Below the pieces are notes generated by a model that searched no databases, had not been told where the DNA came from, and saw nothing but the letters and a program-made list of their open reading frames with translations. Below, in pieces: positions 29,409 to 38,328 of a DNA stretch of 64,000 bases. Each line of letters starts with the position of its first letter. Position 1 is the stretch's first letter. This stretch comes from Desulfogranum mediterraneum DSM 13871 (lineage in GTDB: Bacteria; Desulfobacterota; Desulfobulbia; Desulfobulbales; Desulfobulbaceae): NCBI RefSeq assembly GCF_000429965.1, contig NZ_AUCW01000021.1, positions 45,444-109,443 on the forward strand, in the 5' to 3' direction. The position numbers were made by a program, and so were the translations under genes.

Positions 29409-31514
29409 ATGGAACGTTGGGTAATAGGAGAGCATACCCCGGAAGAAGTCGTCGAGTACTTGAACGATAAGGCCGTATCCCTTCACGAGCCGATATATTG
29501 TTTTGATTACTTCGATACCCTGGTGGTCCGCAGCGTCTACCCAGAGCAGACGAAACAGCTTGCCGCCAACCTGTTGAGTCAATTCCTCGATTTTGCGGTT
29601 CCAGCGGATACCTTGTATGAGGTGCGCCGTGACTTGGAAAAAGAGTTATGTGCAACAAATGCGGCTGGGGGAGGAGAGCTGGAATTTTATTTGCCGGAAT
29701 TTGGACCCCATTATCTGGAGCGGCTTAGGCTCCGGGATGCAGCTGCACTGCAACAATGGGAGAGCCAACGATTCACCCAACTGCTCCTCGACCTGGAACT
29801 GACGGTCGAATTGTCGGTACAATCCAGATGCACAGAAGTGGTGGCGGTCCTCCAGTCTCTGAAAAGCAAAGGGCAGAAGACCGTTCTGATTTCCGATTTT
29901 TATCTCCCCTCTTCACATTTTTCTCAATTACTCGATGCCTTTGAACTGACTCCGCTGCTTGATCATGTCTATATCTCCGCAGACCATAAGCTGGCCAAAG
30001 GCTCGGGGCGCTTGTATGAAAAGATTGCCACGGACCTCAACTGCAGGCCCGAGCAGATGGTTATGATCGGTGATAACCCGCATGCCGATGTTGCCATGGC
30101 CAGGGAGCGCGGGATCAACGCCGTTCACCTGCATAATCCGCAACAGCGGGAGTTCTACACCCTTCGGCAAAGAGAACAGGTGCCGGGGATAGCTGAAATA
30201 ACCGAAAAATTTGACAGGGTCATGGGACAGATTGATTGTCCCTTCAGGGAGATGGCCTCCAGCCTTTGGTTTTTTATTGGCCAACTTTTTGGAGAGTTGA
30301 TCCGCCGGGGCACCGAGGATGTCTTTTTCTTTTCCAAGGAAGGTGAGTTCCTCAAGCGACTCTTCGATCAGTTCCAAGGGGATGTGTTCGGCCGCCCGAT
30401 TATACGAAGCCATTACATCCTGGTATCGAGAAAGGCCACCTTTCTTGCCTCGCTCAGGCCCCTTGAGCAGGAAGATTTTGCCCGGCTCTTTCATCATTAC
30501 CGGGATATAGCACTGCGTGATTTTTTGTTGAGCCTGAACCTTGAAGAATCAACTGCACAGGCTCTCTGTGCCGACCTGGAGCTTGATTATGAACAGCGGG
30601 TTGCGGACCTTGGGAACAGTCCGCAGTTTACCGCCCTGATCCAGGCTGAGAGTTTTCAGGAACTGTATGAGAGCAGACGTCAACAACAGCAGCGGAATTT
30701 CATCGCTTATCTTGATTCATTCGGTGTCAACTATCAGGATCAAGGGCTCACGATTGTCGACGTCGGCTGGAAGGGCAGTATCCAGGATAATGTCTATCAT
30801 ATTCTCGGCGGTGAGGTTGAGCTGCAGGGGTATTTTGCAGGCTCACTCATAGCTACCGAGAAGCTGGAGAAGAACCAAAAGAAGGGGTTGCTCTTTGATG
30901 ACGCACCTGCTCCTACGCCCTTCTTTCAGGTGTATAACAATAATCGTTCTCTCTATGAGATGGTGCTGGGAGCTTCCCATGGCAGCGCAGACGGCTATTT
31001 CAGGGCGTCTGAATATGGACAACTTGCAGCCGATCATCAGCGCTGTGTTCACACTCGATTGCCGGATGGTGAAGAGGCCTTGTTGGTAACAACCCTTGAT
31101 TTTCCGGAAGAACGTGAGTTGTTCAACGCGGTGATGCGCCCTGTCCAGGAGGAGCTGCATAAGGCATGCATTGCCTTTACCGCTGCCTATCGTCAATCCG
31201 GCTATAAAACACCAGGAGCTGAGTGGTTTGCCAGGCAACATGCAAGGATGGTCTTTAAACCGACCCAGGGGGAGGTGGATTTCTTTGAACGACTGTACCA
31301 CCTCGAAAATTTTGGTGTTTTTGAATATACGGATTTTAAGGCAGGGCAGGGGCTCTCTATAAAACAACGGCTCAGGAACCTGCGCGATGTGACAAGGGAT
31401 GGTGCACTGCTTGAGAGTGGGATCTGGCCGCCGATTATCCTCAATCGAATGGGCATAGGCTTTTACCGACATCTTGACGGCCGCAGGCGTTACAAAAGGG
31501 AGTTTGGTAGGTGA
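29409..31514 (+). CDS. HAD-superfamily protein of polysaccharide loci, 701 aa
   Basis: The N-terminal ~260 residues form a HAD phosphatase-like domain: DYFDTLVVRSV (motif I), ISDFYLPSS (motif II), AKGSGRLYEKI (motif III Lys) and MIGDNPHADVAMARE (motif IV). The remaining ~430 residues are a second soluble domain of unknown function that I cannot assign. Such proteins recur in O-antigen/capsule clusters next to glycosyltransferases; the substrate is not known. It starts 3 nt after wzt and its stop overlaps the next start, indicating translational coupling. Confidence 0.82.
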   Translation: MERWVIGEHTPEEVVEYLNDKAVSLHEPIYCFDYFDTLVVRSVYPEQTKQLAANLLSQFLDFAVPADTLYEVRRDLEKELCATNAAGGGELEFYLPEFGPHYLERLRLRDAAALQQWESQRFTQLLLDLELTVELSVQSRCTEVVAVLQSLKSKGQKTVLISDFYLPSSHFSQLLDAFELTPLLDHVYISADHKLAKGSGRLYEKIATDLNCRPEQMVMIGDNPHADVAMARERGINAVHLHNPQQREFYTLRQREQVPGIAEITEKFDRVMGQIDCPFREMASSLWFFIGQLFGELIRRGTEDVFFFSKEGEFLKRLFDQFQGDVFGRPIIRSHYILVSRKATFLASLRPLEQEDFARLFHHYRDIALRDFLLSLNLEESTAQALCADLELDYEQRVADLGNSPQFTALIQAESFQELYESRRQQQQRNFIAYLDSFGVNYQDQGLTIVDVGWKGSIQDNVYHILGGEVELQGYFAGSLIATEKLEKNQKKGLLFDDAPAPTPFFQVYNNNRSLYEMVLGASHGSADGYFRASEYGQLAADHQRCVHTRLPDGEEALLVTTLDFPEERELFNAVMRPVQEELHKACIAFTAAYRQSGYKTPGAEWFARQHARMVFKPTQGEVDFFERLYHLENFGVFEYTDFKAGQGLSIKQRLRNLRDVTRDGALLESGIWPPIILNRMGIGFYRHLDGRRRYKREFGR

Positions 31515-33220
31515 TGGAGGCTAAGACGCATCGCATCTGTTTTCTGTTGGGGTCGCCCGACATCAATGGTGGTACCTATGTGATATATGAGCATGGTTCA
31601 CGATTGCATGCCTTGGGGCATGAGGTGACCATTGTTACCCAGGAGGCCGTCACCCCGGACCGGTATGCCTGGCATCCAGGTGCAAAGACACTTGAGTGGC
31701 TGACATTCGATGAGGCACGATCAAAACAGTTTGATCTTGTCTTGGCCACCTGGTGGCAGAGCCCCTTTATGTTGGCGGAGCTTTCAGCATCCCACTATGC
31801 CTACTTTGTCCAGTCCATTGAATCTCGTTTTTTTGAAAACACCGATCCAGCCCATCATGATAAATACAATCTTGATGTCTGGTCAGGGTATTGCGAGATG
31901 ACCTATTCGATTAATATTCCAATTATTACCGAAGCTCGTTGGATTAAAGATTATCTGTTTGACCGATATAATCATCAAGCCTTTCTCGTTCCTAACGGTA
32001 TCAGAAAGGATGTGTACCTAGACTCGGGTGATCTTGTTGCCCAGCGAAAACCCGGTAAACTTCGAGTACTTGTCGAAGGACCGGTTGATGTGCATTATAA
32101 AAATGTGCCCAAATCTATAGAGTTATGTCGGAAGGCAGAGGTAGATGAGGTCTGGCTGCTGACCTCCTCGGAAGTAGCTGAGGTTGAGGGGGTGGACAGG
32201 GTCTTTTCACGAGTCCCGATCCATGAGACTCCGGCTATCTATCGTTCCTGTGATCTGCTTGTCAAGCTGAGTTATATTGAAGGAATGTTCGGCCCTCCGC
32301 TTGAGATGTTTCACTGCGGAGGCACTGCCATCGTCTATGATGTGACCGGCCATGATGAATATATTGTCCATGATGAAAACAGTTATGTCGCAGCCCGAGA
32401 TGATGAGCAAAGGGTGGTTGACTATCTTGTGTCGCTCAAGAAAAACCCTTCAGAATTGCAGCGATTAAAGAGGGGGGCTGAAAAAACTGCAGCTTCATGG
32501 CCGGATTGGCAGGCGGCGGCACACCTTTTTAACGGGGCAGTGAACGAGATACTCCGCATGCCCTCTGTCAGTCGAGCGTATTTGCAGCGATGGACCACCG
32601 AGTGTAACCAGGCAAATACGGCAAAGCTCAGGGATAAAGAAGTCGAACTGTTTCAACGACGGGAAGAGGCAGAGGGGAAACTGGTCGTCGATAATTTCGT
32701 GCAACTCTATTACTGGGCAGAGCAGGAGGGGCTTGATGGAAGTAAGTTTAGTTGGGCTCATTATAAAAGTGGCGGTCAGGTAGAAGTCTCTCTTCAGATT
32801 CCTCTCACCGGCTTTCCTTTTAGGCTGCGCCTAGACCCCTCGGTCAGGATAGGGGTGATTGAAATGACATCGATTGTTGTGAAAGCTAGCCGAACAGATG
32901 AAGCTTTGTTATCGATTGATACTCCAGAGGCATTCAGCCAACTATCTGTCGGCGGTACCTTGCGACGATTATCCAGTGCGTCCAATGCAGCCTTTTTTTC
33001 GTATGGGGATGACCCGCAGTTGATTCTTCCTCCAATCAACAGGGGCGAGCTAGGTGACGAACTTGTGGTGGTGATTTCTCTCAAGGAGATGAGCGTACAG
33101 ACTTTTGTCAATCATGCCTACAGGGAACAGGAGGGGAGTGGTAACGGTTTTGCTTTTACTCGTCTCCGCCATTTATTGTGCCGAGTGAGCCAGAAAATCC
33201 GGACAGGGAAACTCGGTTAA
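31514..33220 (+). CDS. GT4-like glycosyltransferase with C-terminal extension
   Basis: A GT-B fold glycosyltransferase. The N-terminal half has ICFLLGSPDINGGTYVIYEH and the acceptor side VQSIESRFFENTD; the C-terminal half has FLVPNGIRKDVYL, the nucleotide-sugar motif region SYIEGMFGPPLEMFHCGG with the E-x7-E pattern, and GHDEYIVHDENSYV. After about residue 370 there is a roughly 200-residue extension with a coiled-coil start and a beta-rich end. ATG 31514 overlaps the previous stop (TGATG); GTG 31511 is an alternative. Donor and acceptor sugars are unknown. Confidence 0.85.
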   Translation: MEAKTHRICFLLGSPDINGGTYVIYEHGSRLHALGHEVTIVTQEAVTPDRYAWHPGAKTLEWLTFDEARSKQFDLVLATWWQSPFMLAELSASHYAYFVQSIESRFFENTDPAHHDKYNLDVWSGYCEMTYSINIPIITEARWIKDYLFDRYNHQAFLVPNGIRKDVYLDSGDLVAQRKPGKLRVLVEGPVDVHYKNVPKSIELCRKAEVDEVWLLTSSEVAEVEGVDRVFSRVPIHETPAIYRSCDLLVKLSYIEGMFGPPLEMFHCGGTAIVYDVTGHDEYIVHDENSYVAARDDEQRVVDYLVSLKKNPSELQRLKRGAEKTAASWPDWQAAAHLFNGAVNEILRMPSVSRAYLQRWTTECNQANTAKLRDKEVELFQRREEAEGKLVVDNFVQLYYWAEQEGLDGSKFSWAHYKSGGQVEVSLQIPLTGFPFRLRLDPSVRIGVIEMTSIVVKASRTDEALLSIDTPEAFSQLSVGGTLRRLSSASNAAFFSYGDDPQLILPPINRGELGDELVVVISLKEMSVQTFVNHAYREQEGSGNGFAFTRLRHLLCRVSQKIRTGKLG

Positions 33221-33230
33221 GGGTGTCGAT

Positions 33231-34241
33231 ATGATACGGTGGCTGCGAATAGTACTCTTCTCCTTTTTTTTGGGGTTAACTTCCTGGGTGTCACTCTGGG
33301 CGGCAGCTGATATACCCACAGTTATTCTTGACACCGATATATCTTCAGATGTCGATGATGTCGGGGCCGTAGCCGTTCTTCATGGATTGGCCAGTCGGGG
33401 AGAGGTTAAGATTTTGGCCATGATGGTTTCCTCCGGAGACCCATGGAGTGCTCCCTGTCTGGAGGCCCTCAACACTTGGTATGGCAGAGCAGAAATTCCT
33501 GTAGGTATGGTGGAGAGGAGGGCGGTGAGGCATGTCTCAAAATATACCCAAGCCATTGCCACAGAGTTTGGTCAGGGGGTGCCGGTGGATGCTGCCACGC
33601 CTGGCGCGGTAGAATTGTATCGAAAAACACTCGCCGCGCAACCCGATGAGAGTGTCACCTTGATTAGTGTTGGCTATCTCACGAATTTAAGAAATTTGCT
33701 GTTATCTCAGCCTGATCGTCACAGTCCATTGCATGGTATTGCCTTGGTTAAGAGCAAGGTACAACGCTTGGTTTGCATGGGTGGCCAATACCCTCGGGGA
33801 AGAGAATGGAATTTTTACCAGGATACCCCAGCCACCCAGTTGGTGATTGAGCATTGGCCTACTCCCTTGGTCTTCTGCGGTTTTGAGATCGGCAGATCCG
33901 TGCTTACCGGCAGCGGGCTTCGGCAGGCGAACCCAGAGGCGCCCCTGGCAAGAGCCTATCAGTTGTATAACAGAAAAAGTAATCGGCCCAGTTGGGACCA
34001 GGTTACGGTACTTCTGGGGCTTGATGCGGAAGTCAGAAAGAAATTGTTTGGGCAGGATTTTTTTTCTTTTGTCAGTGAGGGGGGAAATCGGGTTATGGCC
34101 GATGGGACCAATTTCTGGGAACCACTGCGGGGGCGTAAACAGAGTTACGTGACTCTGGAGGTCCCCCCTGAGGTCCTGGCGACCCAGGTCGAAACTCTAA
34201 TGATAGGTGATAATCTGGGCATAACCAAAGGGAAATTGTAA
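33231..34241 (+). CDS. Secreted nucleoside hydrolase (IunH-like) in the sugar locus
   Basis: 336 aa with a signal peptide (about residues 1-25, MIRWLRIVLFSFFLG onward) followed by the nucleoside-hydrolase Asp cluster ILDTDISSDVDDVGAV, which normally binds Ca2+ and ribose. The later regions VTLISVGYLTNLRNLL and VCMGGQYPRGREWNFYQD also fit the family. A periplasmic nucleoside hydrolase is odd inside an O-antigen operon. It might cleave a sugar-base-like or glycosyl bond of another substrate. Gaps of 10 and 4 nt to its neighbours mean it is truly part of the operon. Confidence 0.85.
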   Translation: MIRWLRIVLFSFFLGLTSWVSLWAAADIPTVILDTDISSDVDDVGAVAVLHGLASRGEVKILAMMVSSGDPWSAPCLEALNTWYGRAEIPVGMVERRAVRHVSKYTQAIATEFGQGVPVDAATPGAVELYRKTLAAQPDESVTLISVGYLTNLRNLLLSQPDRHSPLHGIALVKSKVQRLVCMGGQYPRGREWNFYQDTPATQLVIEHWPTPLVFCGFEIGRSVLTGSGLRQANPEAPLARAYQLYNRKSNRPSWDQVTVLLGLDAEVRKKLFGQDFFSFVSEGGNRVMADGTNFWEPLRGRKQSYVTLEVPPEVLATQVETLMIGDNLGITKGKL

Positions 34242-34245
34242 GATC

Positions 34246-36348
34246 ATGGCCATGCGTCGGCTTAGCTGGTTGTTGCTTCCCCTATCTATACTTGCCTTTT
34301 TTGTCTTCAGTAATGGCTGGTATCTACCGACCGAATTGGTCATTCAGGGACGGGTCCCTTCGGGAAAGGGACAGCTTGAGGTGGCCTGGGACGGGGGGGC
34401 GGGATATAATAAATATGAACGGCTCGTTTTTTCCCTTGATACGCGATCTGTCAGGGAGGACGGGCGACATGCCATAGAAATACGCTCTACCGAGAGGAAA
34501 AATTCGGCATCGTTGAGCTCTCAGGTGGTGTGCTCCCGGGTAACCATCGATGACAAGGATCTTGAATTAGAAAAACACCCACTGTTTGCCGATCATCCCG
34601 ATAGTGGTCCTGGGCTGTACCTCACTCATCCAGCGGGTATTTTTGCATTGGAAGCCATGGCCTCGGAGCATGTCTTTATCGAACTGCAAACCAACAATCA
34701 TTCAGGACGGGTTGAGGTGCAAGTCGATAATAAGGTGCATGAATTTGATCTCTATGTCGCCAACATCGAGGCAAAAAGTATCCAGCTCAAATATTGGCTG
34801 GTTGATGGAGAGAATCAGTTTAGGGTGATTGCGCCCTTGCCGCGCTATGGGCTTGAGGCCTTAAAGGTCAGTAACCTGGACGAACACCAATCGGTTGTGG
34901 TTGAAGGTGTTTTGCTTAGGACTGAGGCCTCAGAATACCCCCTTCTTGCGGATGAAGCGAATCTATCCTCAGGGGTGCCCCTTATCTACTCCCGGCCAAC
35001 CGACAGGTTTAGGGTTTATTTTGCAAAGCATCAGTTTTTGCTTCAGGTTCTTTTTTCTCTCTTGCTTAGCTGGATGATCGCAGCGGTGGCGGCTAAGGTA
35101 AAAGCTGTCGGTGGCTGCCGGGAGCTGTTCCGGGGTAAACGTCGTTTTTTTTGGTCCTGTTGCCTTGCCTCTGGGGTGATCTATACTTCCTGGCTGTTTA
35201 TTTTCTGGCCAGGAGTGATGTCGGTGGATTCCTTAAAGGTGTGGAGAGCCGCCAGTCTACCGGAAGTTTTTTTGAATGATCATCCCTTGCTCAATGTGCT
35301 GTTATACATGTTTTTGGCACAGATTTGGAACAATGTGGCGGTGGTTCCGGTCTGTCATATCGTGCTTCTTTCGCTCTTAAGCTCCTCGGTTTTTTATACC
35401 CTCCACAAAGAGGGGGTGGGGCTTGGCTGGCTTATCCCCTGCTTTGTTTTTTTGCTTGGTTCCCTGCCGGTGGCACTGTATAATCTCACCCTGTGGAAAG
35501 ATATCCCCTTTGCCCTGCTGATTGTCTTTTGGGGCTTTACCCTAGCCCTATTCTACCAGAAGCGCTGCCTGGGAACCCTGCGCTTCACCTTGGAGAGCGG
35601 GATGGCCTACTTTCTCCTCTATCTTGCCCTTGCCCTCGTCCGGCACAACGGCGCGGCTTATCTCGTTGTTGTTCCTGTCTATTTTTTGGTACTGCGTTTG
35701 GTGCCTGTCCGTACCTTTCTTACTTTGGCCCTGGGCGGGATCCTGGTCGTCGCCGTAACGATTACGACCATCTCCTATGCCTTGAAGATTGGTGATGCCG
35801 GTTACCTGCTACGCCAGGGGAGCCGTTTTATGGTCTCTTTCTTTCAGGAACCACTGGGGTCAGCGATCATGCGTACCTGGCACCACTACTGGGGCATTCT
35901 TGATATTAACCAGACCGTGAGTAAGTGGGATCTGTGGCACTATTTTCTTCGGGACAGGGTTGCCTATAGCTTTTTGCAGCATGCGGGCTGGAACGATATC
36001 TATCCCTACCTTGCTCCACCTGCAGCGCCCCTGATTTCCCTGCGCAATGCGGCCATGGATCTTTACTGGCACTCCTATCAGCTGCCTTGGGTCTATTTAA
36101 GCTGGAACCCTGTGGTCATGCTTGGTATCTATCTTGGGTCCATTGTTACCTTCAGGATCACGCCAAGGACAGCGATTTTCAGTAGTTTCGTGTTGACGCA
36201 GGTGTTTTGTCTGCTTTTTTTTATAAATATATTAAACTGGCGATATTACTATTTTGTTTTTCTGGGGGGATATTTTCTTCTCCCCTTCATTTTTTGGGAT
36301 CTGGCAAGACTGCGGTCCAACAGGAAAGGATTGGTTCTATCTCCATGA
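34246..36348 (+). CDS. Polytopic membrane glycosyltransferase-like protein, 700 aa
   Basis: Residues 1-20 are a hydrophobic anchor. Residues about 25-250 are an extracytoplasmic beta-rich domain. Residues about 265-700 hold roughly eleven membrane segments. The membrane part has WPGVMSVDSLKVW, LNDHPLLNVLLY (acidic-His motif), LYNLTLWKDIPFALLI and ALVRHNGAAYL, typical of a GT-C-like family in cell-envelope loci (DUF6020-like). It may use a lipid-linked donor to add a side branch or cap in the periplasm. The stop overlaps the next start (ATGA). Confidence 0.75.
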   Translation: MAMRRLSWLLLPLSILAFFVFSNGWYLPTELVIQGRVPSGKGQLEVAWDGGAGYNKYERLVFSLDTRSVREDGRHAIEIRSTERKNSASLSSQVVCSRVTIDDKDLELEKHPLFADHPDSGPGLYLTHPAGIFALEAMASEHVFIELQTNNHSGRVEVQVDNKVHEFDLYVANIEAKSIQLKYWLVDGENQFRVIAPLPRYGLEALKVSNLDEHQSVVVEGVLLRTEASEYPLLADEANLSSGVPLIYSRPTDRFRVYFAKHQFLLQVLFSLLLSWMIAAVAAKVKAVGGCRELFRGKRRFFWSCCLASGVIYTSWLFIFWPGVMSVDSLKVWRAASLPEVFLNDHPLLNVLLYMFLAQIWNNVAVVPVCHIVLLSLLSSSVFYTLHKEGVGLGWLIPCFVFLLGSLPVALYNLTLWKDIPFALLIVFWGFTLALFYQKRCLGTLRFTLESGMAYFLLYLALALVRHNGAAYLVVVPVYFLVLRLVPVRTFLTLALGGILVVAVTITTISYALKIGDAGYLLRQGSRFMVSFFQEPLGSAIMRTWHHYWGILDINQTVSKWDLWHYFLRDRVAYSFLQHAGWNDIYPYLAPPAAPLISLRNAAMDLYWHSYQLPWVYLSWNPVVMLGIYLGSIVTFRITPRTAIFSSFVLTQVFCLLFFINILNWRYYYFVFLGGYFLLPFIFWDLARLRSNRKGLVLSP

Positions 36349-37148
36349 AATTCAGCGTTATCGTTCCAAGTTTCAACTCCGCGCGCTATCTGGAAGAGAG
36401 CTTGAAGAGTATATTGGTGCAACGTCAGGAAGGGATTGACCTTGAGTTGATCGTTGTCGACGGCAACAGCCGAGATAAGACCAGCCGGATTCTTGAGCAG
36501 TACGCCGGACAGATCGATCAACTGATTGTTGAAGAGGATGACGGTCCTGCCCATGCTATCAATAAAGGCCTGCAGTTGGCGCAGGGTGATATTATATCCT
36601 GGCTGAATGCCGATGATCTTTACACCTCCTGTGCATTACATCGGGTCTTGGCTGTATTTTCAGAACATCAATCTATCGGATTTTGTTTTGGACGGTGTCG
36701 AATGATCAATGGACATGGAGAGGAGATCCGTCAGGGGATTACCGCCTTTAAGGAGTTTTTCTTTCCTTTCTCGTCACGATTTACCTATCAATGCATCAAT
36801 TATATCTCTCAACCAGCTATGTTTTTCAGGAAATCAGCCCTTGAGCGTATCGGAGCTCTTCGTATGGATATGGTGGCTGCATGGGACTATGAGTTTATTC
36901 TCCGGCTTTGGCGTCAAGGAAAGGGGGTTTCTATCCAAGGTGATCCCCTTGCCGCATTCAGGTGGCACGAGCAGTCAATCAGCGGGCAGCACTTTGCACT
37001 CCAGTTCAAAGAAGAATTTGATGCTGCGGTTGAAGATGCCGGGAGAGGTTCTCTGCAGTCTATTATCCATGCCTGTGTCCGTTGGGGGATTGTTGGCGTG
37101 TATAGTGCTATGCAAATGAAGCGAAGCAGAACGGTAGCAAAGGGATAA
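36345..37148 (+). CDS. Family 2 glycosyltransferase
   Basis: A GT-A fold transferase of 267 aa. ATG 36345 overlaps the previous stop by 4 nt; the longer open frame from 36207 lies inside the upstream gene. It begins MKFSVIVPSFNSARYLEESL, then ELIVVDGNSRDKT, GPAHAINKGLQLAQGD and ISWLNADDLY (a DxD-type metal site in variant NADD). The C-terminal half has AWDYEFILRLWRQGKG. It matches the WcaA-like GT2 group of O-antigen loci; the sugar is unknown. Confidence 0.92.
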   Translation: MKFSVIVPSFNSARYLEESLKSILVQRQEGIDLELIVVDGNSRDKTSRILEQYAGQIDQLIVEEDDGPAHAINKGLQLAQGDIISWLNADDLYTSCALHRVLAVFSEHQSIGFCFGRCRMINGHGEEIRQGITAFKEFFFPFSSRFTYQCINYISQPAMFFRKSALERIGALRMDMVAAWDYEFILRLWRQGKGVSIQGDPLAAFRWHEQSISGQHFALQFKEEFDAAVEDAGRGSLQSIIHACVRWGIVGVYSAMQMKRSRTVAKG

Positions 37149-37152
37149 CTCA

Positions 37153-38310
37153 ATGCGTCTTGGTATAAATACCCTGTTTATGGTCCCTGGAGATGTTGGT
37201 GGGACCGAGACCTATTTGCGAGAGACATTAGTTGCGGCCTTAAAGACCTTTCCTGAGGTCGAGTTCATCCTCTTCACCAACAGGGAAAACGATGAACTCT
37301 TTAGGCAGATCTGTATTGACTTTGCAGCCGTGCATTTTGTAAATCTGAATTTCAATGCCTCAAACCGACCGCTCCGGATACTCTTGGAGCAGCTTAAGCT
37401 TCCCTTTGTGGCAAAAAAATATCAGTTGGACCTGTTGTGGTCACCGGGGTACACGGCACCCTTCCTCTCTTTTTATCCCCAGGCCGTAACGATCTGCGAC
37501 CTGCAATACAAAAGCTATCCTGAAGATATGAGCTGGCTGGAGCGGTGCACCCTTGATCTGCTGGTCCGCGGGGCATGTCGCAGGTGTGATCTGGTCCTGG
37601 CTATTTCTGAATTTTCACGTCAGGAGATAATTCGATATAGATTTGCCGCACCGGAAAAGGTGCATACCGTCTTACTCGGTGTCGACGAGACCTTTGCTGA
37701 AGACTATTCGGACGAGGAAAAATGTATCACTCTCACTCCGTTGATAGATTTGGACACACCCTATATTCTTTGTGTGGCCCATACCTATCCCCATAAAAAA
37801 GTAGATCTTCTCATAGATGCCTTTAGTGATGTTATGGATAGCCTACCCCATAACTTAGTAATAGTCGGCAGGGCCAGAAGGGGTGAAGAACTTGTCGTTA
37901 AGGCTGTATCATCATGTAAAGATCCTTCCAGAGTTATACGATTTATGGACGGGTTGCCGTATCGCACCCTGCAGCTGCTTTACCAGTCGGCAGATATGTT
38001 CGTCTTGCCGTCGGCCTATGAAGGGTTTGGCTTGCCAGTCGTAGAGGCAATGATGGCAGGGGTGCCTGTTGTTACCACCCAGGAAGCGTCGCTGAAAGAG
38101 GTGGCAGGAAATAAGGCATTTCAAGTCGAAACTATCAGTCGTAAGAGCCTTGCCGAGCAAATTGTACTGGTCGCTTCGTTGTCCCCGCAGGAAAGAAAGA
38201 GAGTGATTGAAGATGCGAAGAGTTGGGCTGCGACTTTCAGCTGGGAAAAATCTGTACAAAGGATGTTTGAGGTGTTTCAGGGGAGACTTTGTTCAACTGA
38301 TGCATCATAA
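37153..38310 (+). CDS. Family 4 glycosyltransferase
   Basis: A 385-aa GT-B retaining glycosyltransferase of the mannosyl/rhamnosyl type. The N-terminus is GINTLFMVPGDVGGTETYLR (Gly-rich acceptor loop). The C-terminal donor site has ILCVAHTYPHKKVDLLIDAF and the E-x7-E region PSAYEGFGLPVVEAMMAGVP. The ATG at 37153 follows AAGGGA. It lies 4 nt after the GT2 gene. In a fucose/6-deoxyhexose locus it could add a 6-deoxyhexose, but this is inference. Confidence 0.93.
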   Translation: MRLGINTLFMVPGDVGGTETYLRETLVAALKTFPEVEFILFTNRENDELFRQICIDFAAVHFVNLNFNASNRPLRILLEQLKLPFVAKKYQLDLLWSPGYTAPFLSFYPQAVTICDLQYKSYPEDMSWLERCTLDLLVRGACRRCDLVLAISEFSRQEIIRYRFAAPEKVHTVLLGVDETFAEDYSDEEKCITLTPLIDLDTPYILCVAHTYPHKKVDLLIDAFSDVMDSLPHNLVIVGRARRGEELVVKAVSSCKDPSRVIRFMDGLPYRTLQLLYQSADMFVLPSAYEGFGLPVVEAMMAGVPVVTTQEASLKEVAGNKAFQVETISRKSLAEQIVLVASLSPQERKRVIEDAKSWAATFSWEKSVQRMFEVFQGRLCSTDAS

Positions 38311-38328
38311 TATCGGGGAAGTAAGATC

